Assembly (NCBI GenBank): GCA_036522595.1
Contig: DATDFL010000042.1
Coordinates: forward strand, 1-13,447
Length of the DNA stretch: 13,447 bases
Direction: 5' to 3'
Source of the DNA: AC-32 sp036522595
Lineage (GTDB): Bacteria > Actinomycetota > Thermoleophilia > Gaiellales > Gaiellaceae
Each line of letters opens with the position of its first letter. The first letter of the stretch is position 1. Shown here piece after piece: positions 6,453 through 13,447 of the stretch. Under the pieces are notes generated by a model that searched no databases, was not told where the DNA came from, and was given only the letters and a program-made list of their open reading frames with translations. The position numbers were made by a program, and so were the translations under genes.

Positions 6453-9400
6453 TCACCTCGTGGCCAGCCGTTGTTCCGCGACCGCGATGAGCTGCTTCAG
6501 GTTGCCGCAGATCTCGCAGCGGTAGAGACCCACGGTGCCGTCCTCGCTCGCGCTGAGGACGAGCTTGCCGTCGGGGCTGAAGGCGACCGCCGTCAGGACC
6601 TGGAGCTTCGCGGCGCCGCCCCGCAGGTAGACGTAGGGGTGATCGGCGCCCGTCTTCCAGAGGGCCCCGCTGATCGGGCCTGCCGTGACAATCCAGCGCC
6701 CGTCCGGGCTGAAAGCCCCGGTGGAGACGGACCCGAACACTCCGACCATCTCTCGCTCCAACTTGCCTGTCTTGGCGTCCCAGGTTTCCACGTTGTTCTT
6801 GATGCCCAGGCGGGTGGTCAGCAACAGGCGTCCGTCCGGGCTGAACACAACGTCGGTGAGCGGGAGCCGCGACGGCGACCGCAGCACGTGGAGCCGTCGT
6901 CCGGTCTCAACATCCCAGAGCCGCGCCGTGCCGTCGAGGCCCGCGGTCGCGATCACCTTCCCGTCGGGTGAGAACGCCACGCGTGAGACGCCTTTGGGCG
7001 ACCGCAGCAAGTGCCGGCCGTGCGACCAGATGCTCGCGCCGTCGCGGCCTGCGGTCGCGACGCTCTTCCGGCTGAGCTCGGCGTCCGTCACCGGGCCTGC
7101 CTGTTCCTCGGAGTTGATCGGGCCGCCGCCGAGCGTCCGCCAGAGCTTCACGTGGCCGTTGGAGCCACCAGTGACGATCTCTTTCCCGTCGGGGCTGAAC
7201 CGCGCGACCGACACGGCCCCGCTCACGGGCAGCGTCCGCAAGCGCGCGCCAGTCCGCACATTCCACACCGCCGCTCCCTTTGAGCTCACGGTGAGGACGA
7301 AGCGGCCGTCGGGGCTGAGACGTGCGTCGCTGACTCGACCTCCCGGCCGGAACGTGTGGAGCAGCCGACGGCCCCGGACGGACCAGAGCCGCACCGTCCC
7401 GTCCGCGCCGGCTGACACAACGAGCCGTCCGGCGTCGCCGAACGACGCGGTCAAGGCGCCGCCACGATGCAAGCCCAGCCGCTGTAGGTCTTGCTCAAAG
7501 CGCGTGTCCCAGATCCGCGTAGTGCCGTCCGTGCTTTCCGTGCGGATCGACCTCCCACCGGCGGTGAACGCGACCGAGGTCACGGCGCGGTGATGGCCGA
7601 CGAGCTTCGCGACCTGCTGGCCCTGTTCGACGCCGCTGACCTGCCACACAAACGCGGTCTGATCGCTGCTCCCGTCGACCACGTAGCGTCCGTCTGGGCT
7701 CCACGCAACAGCCAGCACCGGGTTCGTGTGCTCGGGGAAATAGAAGAGTCGGTCGTGCTTGGCGACATTCCAGATTCGCACCGCTCCGTCCTGGCCGGCG
7801 GCGGCGAGCAGCGACCCGTTGGGGCTGAACTCGGCGTCGTTCATCAGCTTCGTCTGCGCGCCGTCGTCGAGCACGGCCACGTGTCGGCCGGTACGCGGGT
7901 TCCAGAGATCCGTTCCGCGATAGTCGGCGGTCGCGAGCAGCTTGCCGTCTGGAGAAAACCGCGCGGTCTTCACTCCCTTGCGCCGGAGGACGTGGAGGAC
8001 GCGGCCGGTTCGCCTGCTGACGATCTTGACGCCTGCGGTCCCAATTCTTGCGATCAGTGGCCCTTTGAACGTCGTTTGGATCGGACTGGTCGTCCTGAGC
8101 ACGCGTCGCAAGTGCGCCTGCAAGAGCGCCTGCCGGAGAACTTCGGCTGCACGGCCGCTCGGTGACGAACGTGCCGCGCGGACTGCGTCTTCGAGTGCCC
8201 GCTCAGGGTCGTGCGCCAGCTCGGCCAGCGCGGAAGCCTCCCGCGCTCGAGCCTGAGCCTGGTGGGCCGAGGTGCGCGCGTGCGAACGCTCTGTGAACGC
8301 GTAGATCGCGACTGCTGTCATCGCGGCCAGCGCGAGGAGCGCCGCCGCCGCGACGAGGGTCAGGCGTCGCTGACGGGCGTGAGCCTGTTCGCGATCCCGC
8401 TCGAGCTCTCGGCGGGCGCGCCAGGCGAGGACGCCGTCGGCCAGCACGTCGTGGAAGATCTCGTAGCGCTCGCCGCCGCCCACGCCGTCGATCGCCCGCA
8501 CGATCCGCTCGCGACCGAGGGCCTCGAGCACCGGCCGGACATCCTCCTCTCCTACCGTCGCGTACTGCGCGAGATCGCCGGGCCGGTGGGCGATCTTCGA
8601 TCCCGACGGCGTGACGAGGTGCCCGAAGATCGTCGCCGCGACGTTCTGCTCCGACGGCTCCAGGCTGCCGAGAGCCCGCTCGAGATGCGCGCGCACGATC
8701 GCTTCGGCGCCTCCGAGCTCCTCGAGCATGGCAAGCCGAAGCACGTCGGCGCCCCGCTCGCGCTCGGCCTCCCAGAGCCGCTCGAGCACGAGCTGGAGGT
8801 AGGGCGCCTCGATCCGCTCCTCGTCGGTCTCGACCCCGCCGCGGCCGGCCTGACCGACGTCGACCTTGCCGGCCGCGACCTGGTTGAGTACGGCCTTGAC
8901 GAGCTCCGGCTCGACGCGGACGCGCTCTCCGGTCAGCTCGTTCCAGCGGTCGACGGGCCCGAGAATCGCAGCTTGCGCGCCGGCGCGATCGAGATGGTCG
9001 AGCCGCAGATAGTTCGCGAACAGGTTCGGGATCCGACCCTTGAAAGCGTCCAGCTTCGCAAGCGCGTCCTCCCGCAGGCCGAGCAAGAAGTTCGCCCGGA
9101 GCCCCGGTTCCGCGATTGCATCCGCGAGTTCTTCGGCGAACCCGTCGTGCTCGTGGTAGAGGAAGTACTCCTCGAACTGATCGAGGATCACGTACACCTC
9201 GCCTGCGGCGCGGAGCCTCTCGGAGAGGGTTCCGCTCGACTCGATTCCGACCGCCTCGTCGATCGCGACGCCGAGCCCGGCCCGCGGGTCGCCGGCCCAG
9301 GACGAGAAGACGACAACCGCGGCGTCGTGGGTTGACCGAAGCGAGTGCGCGACCGCCGCGCTGAGCAGGGACGTCTTGCCGACGCCGCTCTGCCCGTAGA

Positions 9401-9542
9401 GCACGGTCAGCCGCGACGCGAGCAGATTGGCGACGACGACCTCGCGCTCCCGCTGCCGGCCGCAGAAAAACAGCGCGTCGAGGTCGGTATCCTCGAACGC
9501 GGCAAGGCCTTTGAACGGGGTCGGCGGAGCGGCGATGCTCAT
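6453..9542 (-). CDS. STAND-type NTPase with a membrane span and WD40 repeats
   Basis: 1029 residues from the ATG at 9542. The N-terminal NTPase resembles the nSTAND1 group: CGRQRERE (27-34), Walker A GQSGVGKTS (50-58), Walker B VYVILDQFEEYF (117-128), then helical segments with PYLQLVLERLW and EIFHDVLADGVLAW (361-374). A single membrane span lies at about 394-416 (LVAAAALLALAAMTAVAIY), followed by an Ala/Glu/Arg helical linker. From about 495 to 1007 there are 12-13 WD40 repeats, most with FSPDG and a following TAR-LWD-type strand. It ends CEICGNLKQLIAVAEQRL, with Cys1009 and Cys1012 spaced as Cys-x-x-Cys. Family knowledge says STAND proteins are ligand-triggered ATP switches and the propeller is the likely sensor. 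The start overlaps the stop of the BTAD-SIR2 gene (ATGA at 9539-9542). The frame stays open back to 9998, but that extension is antisense-like sequence inside the upstream gene and lacks domains. Confidence 0.93.
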   Translation of the reverse strand: MSIAAPPTPFKGLAAFEDTDLDALFFCGRQREREVVVANLLASRLTVLYGQSGVGKTSLLSAAVAHSLRSTHDAAVVVFSSWAGDPRAGLGVAIDEAVGIESSGTLSERLRAAGEVYVILDQFEEYFLYHEHDGFAEELADAIAEPGLRANFLLGLREDALAKLDAFKGRIPNLFANYLRLDHLDRAGAQAAILGPVDRWNELTGERVRVEPELVKAVLNQVAAGKVDVGQAGRGGVETDEERIEAPYLQLVLERLWEAERERGADVLRLAMLEELGGAEAIVRAHLERALGSLEPSEQNVAATIFGHLVTPSGSKIAHRPGDLAQYATVGEEDVRPVLEALGRERIVRAIDGVGGGERYEIFHDVLADGVLAWRARRELERDREQAHARQRRLTLVAAAALLALAAMTAVAIYAFTERSHARTSAHQAQARAREASALAELAHDPERALEDAVRAARSSPSGRAAEVLRQALLQAHLRRVLRTTSPIQTTFKGPLIARIGTAGVKIVSRRTGRVLHVLRRKGVKTARFSPDGKLLATADYRGTDLWNPRTGRHVAVLDDGAQTKLMNDAEFSPNGSLLAAAGQDGAVRIWNVAKHDRLFYFPEHTNPVLAVAWSPDGRYVVDGSSDQTAFVWQVSGVEQGQQVAKLVGHHRAVTSVAFTAGGRSIRTESTDGTTRIWDTRFEQDLQRLGLHRGGALTASFGDAGRLVVSAGADGTVRLWSVRGRRLLHTFRPGGRVSDARLSPDGRFVLTVSSKGAAVWNVRTGARLRTLPVSGAVSVARFSPDGKEIVTGGSNGHVKLWRTLGGGPINSEEQAGPVTDAELSRKSVATAGRDGASIWSHGRHLLRSPKGVSRVAFSPDGKVIATAGLDGTARLWDVETGRRLHVLRSPSRLPLTDVVFSPDGRLLLTTRLGIKNNVETWDAKTGKLEREMVGVFGSVSTGAFSPDGRWIVTAGPISGALWKTGADHPYVYLRGGAAKLQVLTAVAFSPDGKLVLSASEDGTVGLYRCEICGNLKQLIAVAEQRLATR

Positions 9543-11158
9543 GTCTCCGCGGCCACCCAGCGGCCGAGCGCCTCGGCGTACTCGTCGAACGCGAGCTCGG
9601 CCACCTCGACGTCGCGCCGCCGCCAGAACTCGCGCTCGAGCGGCTTCGGCTCCGGCTGCACCGCCCAGGAGCGGTAGCTGAGCGGCTGGTCGCCCCAGAG
9701 CCGGTGGAGCACGACCCGGAGGTTCCAGTCGGCCATCGTGTAGCCGAGGAAGAGGAAATGGCTCCGGCGGAGCGTGGCGGCGAGCGAGACCGGTACTGCT
9801 GCCGCGACCTCGGTCTGCGCGAGGTAGTCGATGTAGTCGTCCTCGGTGACGACGAAGCTCTCCCACTCGCGCGACGGCGTCCGCTCGACTTGCCCGTGGA
9901 GTTTGAGGATCACGGTGTTGCGCTCGAGGGACAGCTCCGTTGCGTAGCTGTTCGGTTCCTCGATCAGGCGCCCGGCGCCGTCGGGCGACAGGTGGCAAAA
10001 GCGACCACGGTTGCGTCCGGCCGCGAGATAGGAGACGACGTCGAAGGCCTCGCCCGCCTCCTCGAACGCCCGCTCGAGCGCCGTGTCGTAGCTGGTCGTG
10101 ACAAGAAGCTGGTGCGGGGCACCGCGCTCACGGAGCAGCGGCGGCAGCGAGGCAAAGAACCGGTGGAGCGGGGCGGGGGCGAGATCGGCCTCGAGCAGCT
10201 CGTGCAATCCGTCGTAGAGCGGGCCCGAGCCCTTCATCACCGCGACGTACTGGGCGACGCGCGGGAGCGTGGCTCCGCCGCCGTCGTCGAGGTAGCCGAA
10301 TCGTCTCGCGAGCTGAGCGGTCAGCTCGGCCACATCGGTCCCGAGGACCGGCACGACGCGGCCCCCGAGCATCGTGCGCACGACGTCCTCGAAGTGGTCC
10401 TGTGCCGGCGCGGCGCGGGCCGGGTCGAGCCCGACCTCCTGCCGCAGGATCGCGGCGTGCAGCTGCTGTAAGCGCGGGCTCGGATCGATGCCCAGCTCCT
10501 CGACGAGGACGCGGCGGCCCTCCTGGAAGGCGTCGAGTGCCTCCGCCTGACGGCCGGACCGGTAGAGCGCGAGCATCAATTGCTCCCGGAAGCGCTCGCG
10601 CAGCGGGTGCTCGCCCACCAGCGCCTCGAGCTCGCCCACGACTTCCCCGGCCCGGCCGGCATCGATGTCGGCCTCGATGCGCTCCTCAAGGAGCGTGAGC
10701 CGCAGCTCGGTGAGGCGGGCGATCTCGCCCTGCGCGAAGGCATCGAAACCGAACTCCTCGAGCGGCGGCCCCCGCCACATCTCGATCGCCTCGCGAAGCT
10801 TCGCCGCACGGTCCTCCGGTGGCGCGTCCCGGGCTTCGGCAAGAAGCGTCTGTGCGCGATGGGCGTCGAGCTGCGCGGGATCGACGCGGAGGAGGTAGCC
10901 GGGCGGCTTGGTGACCAGCAGGTCGGGCCCGAGCTGCTTTCGCAGTTGCGAGACGAAGTTCTGGAGCGACGTGGCGGCCGTGCGCGGCGGCTGCTCACCC
11001 CAGAGTGCGTCGATAAGCCGGTCGGTCGAAACGGCGCGTCCCGCGTCGACCAGGAGCAGCGCCAGAAGTGCGCGCTGCTTCGGCCCTCCGAGCTGCACCG
11101 GGCCGCCTTCGCCGCGAACCTCGAGCGGGCCCAGCAGGCGGAACTCGAAGCTCTTCAT
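9539..11158 (-). CDS. SARP-like regulator: winged helix and BTAD domain fused to a SIR2-like domain
   Basis: 539 residues. Residues 1-92 form an OmpR/SARP-type winged helix (FRLLGPLEV, GGPKQRALLALLL, DALWGEQPPRTAATSLQNFV, PGYLLRV). Residues 97-242 form the bacterial transcriptional activation domain, ending LVEELGIDPSPRLQQLHAAIL. Residues about 262-535 match a SIR2-like domain: VVPVLGTDVAEL (268-279) in the nucleotide loop, TTSYDTALERAF (354-365), ILKLHGQVE (417-425, His421), FVVTEDDYIDYL (435-446), and FLFLGYTMADWNLRV (468-482). SIR2-like domains bind NAD and act as deacylases or NAD hydrolases; many defence proteins use the latter. The usual TTNYD motif has Ser356 in place of Asn, so activity is uncertain. 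No STAND or WD40 region is on this chain; these lie on the coupled next gene. The ATG has AAAGGA at 11162-11167 four bases... upstream of GCGC-type sequence, and 11-bp repeats lie further upstream. Confidence 0.9.
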   Translation of the reverse strand: MKSFEFRLLGPLEVRGEGGPVQLGGPKQRALLALLLVDAGRAVSTDRLIDALWGEQPPRTAATSLQNFVSQLRKQLGPDLLVTKPPGYLLRVDPAQLDAHRAQTLLAEARDAPPEDRAAKLREAIEMWRGPPLEEFGFDAFAQGEIARLTELRLTLLEERIEADIDAGRAGEVVGELEALVGEHPLRERFREQLMLALYRSGRQAEALDAFQEGRRVLVEELGIDPSPRLQQLHAAILRQEVGLDPARAAPAQDHFEDVVRTMLGGRVVPVLGTDVAELTAQLARRFGYLDDGGGATLPRVAQYVAVMKGSGPLYDGLHELLEADLAPAPLHRFFASLPPLLRERGAPHQLLVTTSYDTALERAFEEAGEAFDVVSYLAAGRNRGRFCHLSPDGAGRLIEEPNSYATELSLERNTVILKLHGQVERTPSREWESFVVTEDDYIDYLAQTEVAAAVPVSLAATLRRSHFLFLGYTMADWNLRVVLHRLWGDQPLSYRSWAVQPEPKPLEREFWRRRDVEVAELAFDEYAEALGRWVAAET

Positions 11159-11196
11159 GCGTCCTTTGTAACACCATCGACGAGCTGGGGAAATAG

Positions 11197-11225
11197 GCCA
11201 TTAGCGAGCCATTAGCGCGCCGTGA
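11197..11225. promoter_or_regulatory. 11-bp tandem direct repeats, candidate SARP operator
   Basis: GCCATTAGCGA (11197-11207) is followed directly by GCCATTAGCGC (11208-11218), identical at 10 of 11 bases. A weaker third heptamer, GCCGTGA (11219-11225), matches GCCATTA at 5 of 7 in the same register. SARP winged helices bind heptameric direct repeats with 11-bp or 22-bp spacing, one helical turn or two. The site lies 39 bases upstream of the BTAD-SIR2 start codon and between divergent genes, so it could serve autoregulation and also affect the peptidase gene. No confident -10 or -35 element was identified. Confidence 0.5.
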
Positions 11226-11260
11226 CGGGGTGGTTTGGACCCTGGCGGACGGTGGGTCGC

Positions 11261-12358
11261 ATGGCTACCAACACCCCGCATCCAGTCCGCAGCGCACGGC
11301 GCTGCATCTCGAAGTTCTTCTTCGCGACCGCGGTCGCGATCGCAACATCCTCGGCGCTCGCATTCTCGGGAGTGCTGACCGCAGGCCCCCAGACAGCTCG
11401 CGCGACCACGCCGGCCGGCAAGCAGCAGCATGCCCTCTCCGGCGAGGCGTTCGGCTACCCGATCAAGCCCTTCAACCAGGAGCACCCGATCCGAGCGAAC
11501 CTTGGGGATCCGCGCATGCAGTTCTTCGGGCCGCCGACGCTCGACACGCTGCTGCACGGGTCCGGGAAGTTCCTGTTTCACCAGGGCGTCGATATCTCGG
11601 CTCCGAACGGTACGTCGGTGTATCCGGTCGTCGACGGCAGCGTCACGGTGGTCGACACGACCAAGGAGTGGGTCCGCGTGGACTCAGGCGGCCGCGAATT
11701 CGAGTATTGGCACATCCGCCCCCTCGTCAAGGTCGGTCAGCAGGTCCGGGCGCAGCAAACCATCCTCGGCCACATCACGAAGCCCTCGGGCCACGTCCAC
11801 CTGACCGAGTACGAGAACGGACGAGTCGTGAACCCGCTCGTGGCGGGGCGGCTCACGCCGTACCACGACTCGACGAAGCCGACGATCCGTTCGATCGCGT
11901 TCCGCGGCACCGATACCGGATCTGCACTGCTGCCGACCTTCCTGCGAGGCAGCGTCGAGATCGTCGTCGATGCCGAGGATCTGCCGACGATGCCCGTGCC
12001 CGGGCAGTGGCACGGCCTACCAACGACGCCCGCCCTCATCACCTGGAGGATCAAGAAGGTCAACGGCGAGACCGTCGTGCCCGAGCGCACCGGCGTCGAC
12101 TTCCGCACGACGGTGCCCTCGACCTCCGCCTTCTGGCACGTCTATGCGCGCGGCACGTACCAGAACATGTGCGTCTTCGGAGCCCACTACTCGTACATGC
12201 AGCGGGGCTCGTACCTGTTCAAGCTCGCGTCCCAGTTCAACACGCACAGCCTTCGTGACGGCGTCTACGACCTGGTGGTGACGGCCAGCGACGTACGCGG
12301 CAACAGCGACTCGCAGACGCTTCGCTTCACGGTGCACAACCGCGGTGGGTGGCACTGA
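11261..12358 (+). CDS. Secreted M23-family (LytM-type) metallopeptidase-like protein
   Basis: 365 residues from ATG 11261. A signal peptide is clear: basic n-region RSARR, hydrophobic core (about 19-42) and probable cleavage after AlaArgAla at residue 48. The LytM beta-barrel (about 95-195) keeps the zinc and catalytic residues: His107 and Asp111 in HQGVDIS, His151 in YWHIRPLVKVGQQV, and the HxH pair His178/His180 in GHVHLTE. Members cleave peptide bridges in peptidoglycan or help activate amidases; the intact ligands suggest an active enzyme, but the loop sequence GHITKPSGHVHL differs somewhat from the common SG-TGPHLHFE. The rest (about 205-365) looks like an Ig-like domain ending DGVYDLVVTASDVRGNS. 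An in-frame GTG at 11222 would add 13 residues, but it lacks a ribosome-binding site and overlaps the third direct repeat; GGTGGG precedes the ATG. The stop overlaps the next start by one base. Confidence 0.8.
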   Translation: MATNTPHPVRSARRCISKFFFATAVAIATSSALAFSGVLTAGPQTARATTPAGKQQHALSGEAFGYPIKPFNQEHPIRANLGDPRMQFFGPPTLDTLLHGSGKFLFHQGVDISAPNGTSVYPVVDGSVTVVDTTKEWVRVDSGGREFEYWHIRPLVKVGQQVRAQQTILGHITKPSGHVHLTEYENGRVVNPLVAGRLTPYHDSTKPTIRSIAFRGTDTGSALLPTFLRGSVEIVVDAEDLPTMPVPGQWHGLPTTPALITWRIKKVNGETVVPERTGVDFRTTVPSTSAFWHVYARGTYQNMCVFGAHYSYMQRGSYLFKLASQFNTHSLRDGVYDLVVTASDVRGNSDSQTLRFTVHNRGGWH

Positions 12359-13447
12359 TGCGGCGGCTGACAGCGGTCATCGCGGCGACGTCCCTTGCGG
12401 CGGGCGTCGCCGCGTGCGACCACGGCAATCGAACAACGACCGCGATCCAGCACAAGCTGGCGCCGAAGCCGAAGCCGAAGCCCCCGGCGTCCTTCGCCTG
12501 GCCGGAATACGGGTTCGATCTCGCGCGGACGCACGCGGCCCCGCCGCTCGGCCTGCAGCCGCCATTCCGGAAGCTCTGGACGGTTCATGCGGACCGGAGC
12601 CTGATCGAGTTCCCGCCGGTGCTGGAAGGCGGACGGCTCTTCGTCGGCACGAATCACGGGCTCGTGCTCTCGGTCGACGCGGCGACCGGCCGCGTGATCT
12701 GGAAGCGGCGGTTCTCCGGTTGCGTCGCCGCCTCACCGTCCGTGGGCAACGGGATCGCCTACCTCGGCTTCATGAATCCCCCTCCCTGCGACGGCACTGC
12801 TCCCAGCTTTCTGGCGGCACTCAACGAACGCAGCGGGCGAACGCTCTGGCGCTTCCGGGCCGGCGTGATCGAGGCTCCGCCGCTCCTCGCCGGCGGGCGC
12901 GTGTACTTCGGCTCCTGGGACCACCGGATCTACGCAGTCGACGCGCGCTCGGGCCGGCTGGTCTGGCGCTTCCCGGCGGGCGACCGGGTGAAGGCCGGCG
13001 TCGCGTTTGCGGGCGGGACGATCTTCGCCGCCTCGTACGATGGCCGGCTCTACGCACTGGACGCTCGGACTGGGAAGCTGCGCTGGTCGACGGGAGGGCT
13101 CGGCGGTCTCTACGCGACTCCATCGATTGCGCATGGCAGGGTTTTCGTCACCTCCACGACCGGCCGCGTGTACGCCTTCGCAACCTCGCGCGGACGGCAG
13201 TTCTGGTCGACCCGGACCGGCAGCTTCGTCTACTCGCCGGTCGCACTTTCGGGAGAAAGCGCCTACGTGGGCTCGTACGACCACCACCTCTACGCGCTCT
13301 CGCAGGCAAGCGGAGTGGTGCGATGGAGGTTCGATGCCGGCGCACCGGTTTCGGGAGCGCCGACGGTGCTCGACGGGCTCGTCTACTTCTCGACCTGCGG
13401 CTCGTGCTCGAGCTACGAGCAGAACCCTCGCGCTCGCCGAACGTTCG
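12358..13447 (+). CDS. Lipoprotein with PQQ-type beta-propeller repeats (3' end outside window)
   Basis: The frame is open to the window edge, giving 363 residues. The N-terminus is a lipoprotein signal: MRRLTAVIAATSLAAGVAAC with lipobox VAAC and lipidated Cys20. A low-complexity Lys/Pro linker follows (35-43). From about 75 the chain has repeated strands of the PQQ/BamB propeller type, for example VYFGSWDHRIYAVDARSGRL (182-201), SYDGRLYALDARTGKLRW (226-243) and SYDHHLYALSQASG (306-319); six or seven blades are visible. Such propellers are protein-binding scaffolds in envelope assembly, or parts of quinoprotein dehydrogenases; no dehydrogenase catalytic residues are evident, so a scaffold or sensor role at the outer face of the membrane is more likely. 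A CGSC motif (347-350) may form a disulfide. Its ATG shares one base with the peptidase stop (TGATG, 12356-12360), so the two are cotranslated. The C-terminus is unknown. Confidence 0.88.
   Translation, partial: MRRLTAVIAATSLAAGVAACDHGNRTTTAIQHKLAPKPKPKPPASFAWPEYGFDLARTHAAPPLGLQPPFRKLWTVHADRSLIEFPPVLEGGRLFVGTNHGLVLSVDAATGRVIWKRRFSGCVAASPSVGNGIAYLGFMNPPPCDGTAPSFLAALNERSGRTLWRFRAGVIEAPPLLAGGRVYFGSWDHRIYAVDARSGRLVWRFPAGDRVKAGVAFAGGTIFAASYDGRLYALDARTGKLRWSTGGLGGLYATPSIAHGRVFVTSTTGRVYAFATSRGRQFWSTRTGSFVYSPVALSGESAYVGSYDHHLYALSQASGVVRWRFDAGAPVSGAPTVLDGLVYFSTCGSCSSYEQNPRARRTF

Noticed and set aside
6490..7990. Recurring sequence similarity that might be read as a DNA repeat array
   Set aside because: It is the coding sequence of successive WD40 repeats (FSPDG and neighbours), diverged at DNA level and irregular in spacing; it is not a CRISPR or tandem DNA repeat.
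8211..9335. 374-codon open frame on the plus strand
   Set aside because: It is antisense to the STAND NTPase, which has clear Walker motifs; the product has no motif.
9543..9998. Upstream extension of the STAND-WD40 reading frame by 152 codons
   Set aside because: It lies wholly inside the BTAD-SIR2 coding region in another frame, is Arg/Pro/Ala-rich with no domain, and the ATG at 9542 directly starts conserved NTPase sequence with an ATGA junction.
11222..11260. GTG start giving a 13-residue longer peptidase
   Set aside because: There is no ribosome-binding site, it overlaps the third direct repeat, and it would give an unusually long n-region to the signal peptide. Not fully excluded.

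Overview
This is a GC-rich, densely packed window of about 13.4 kb. Short or overlapping gene junctions (ATGA, TGATG), GTG/TTG starts, an AfsR/SARP-type BTAD regulator and a long WD40 protein ending in a Cys-x-x-Cys segment suggest a high-GC actinobacterial lineage. Thermoleophilia/Gaiella-like is a guess; no rRNA or marker gene is present to fix it. I saw no rRNA, tRNA, CRISPR array or insertion sequence.

Layout. (1) 1-1703, plus strand: the tail of a membrane protein, probably an FtsX-like permease, overlapping a tandem two-cassette ABC ATPase whose halves are joined by an AbrB-like segment. Ten bases later (1714-2757) comes a cofactor-only sulfite-oxidase-family molybdoenzyme without a visible signal peptide. 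(2) 2754-3727, minus strand: three small genes of unknown function (a 30-residue single-span membrane protein, a 213-residue helical protein and a 71-residue acidic protein). Their last stop codon overlaps the molybdoenzyme stop. (3) 3794-6412: an NAD-salvage cluster. An NrtR-type regulator with a degenerate Nudix box is divergent from a nicotinamidase-like cysteine hydrolase, which overlaps an MFS carrier resembling the NiaP/YceI niacin transporters. The 22-bp gap and the nrtR start hold an imperfect 23-bp palindrome, a good candidate NrtR operator. (4) 6453-11158, minus strand: a two-gene unit. The first gene encodes a winged-helix/BTAD regulator fused to a SIR2-like domain; the second, overlapping by ATGA, encodes a STAND NTPase with one membrane span and about 12-13 WD40 repeats. 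(5) 11261 to the end, plus strand: a secreted M23-type (LytM) zinc peptidase and, overlapping by one base, a lipoprotein with a PQQ-type beta-propeller, cut by the window edge.

The most unusual part is region 4. Actinobacterial BTAD, STAND NTPase and WD40 modules commonly occur on one chain. Here the BTAD module is on a separate protein that carries a SIR2-like domain and is translationally coupled to the STAND-WD40 partner. This looks like a sensor/switch plus effector/regulator pair. The divergent promoter region holds two near-perfect 11-bp tandem repeats and a weaker third, the spacing SARP-type regulators recognise. A potential NAD-consuming domain also lies next to an NAD-salvage cluster, though a functional link is only a hypothesis.
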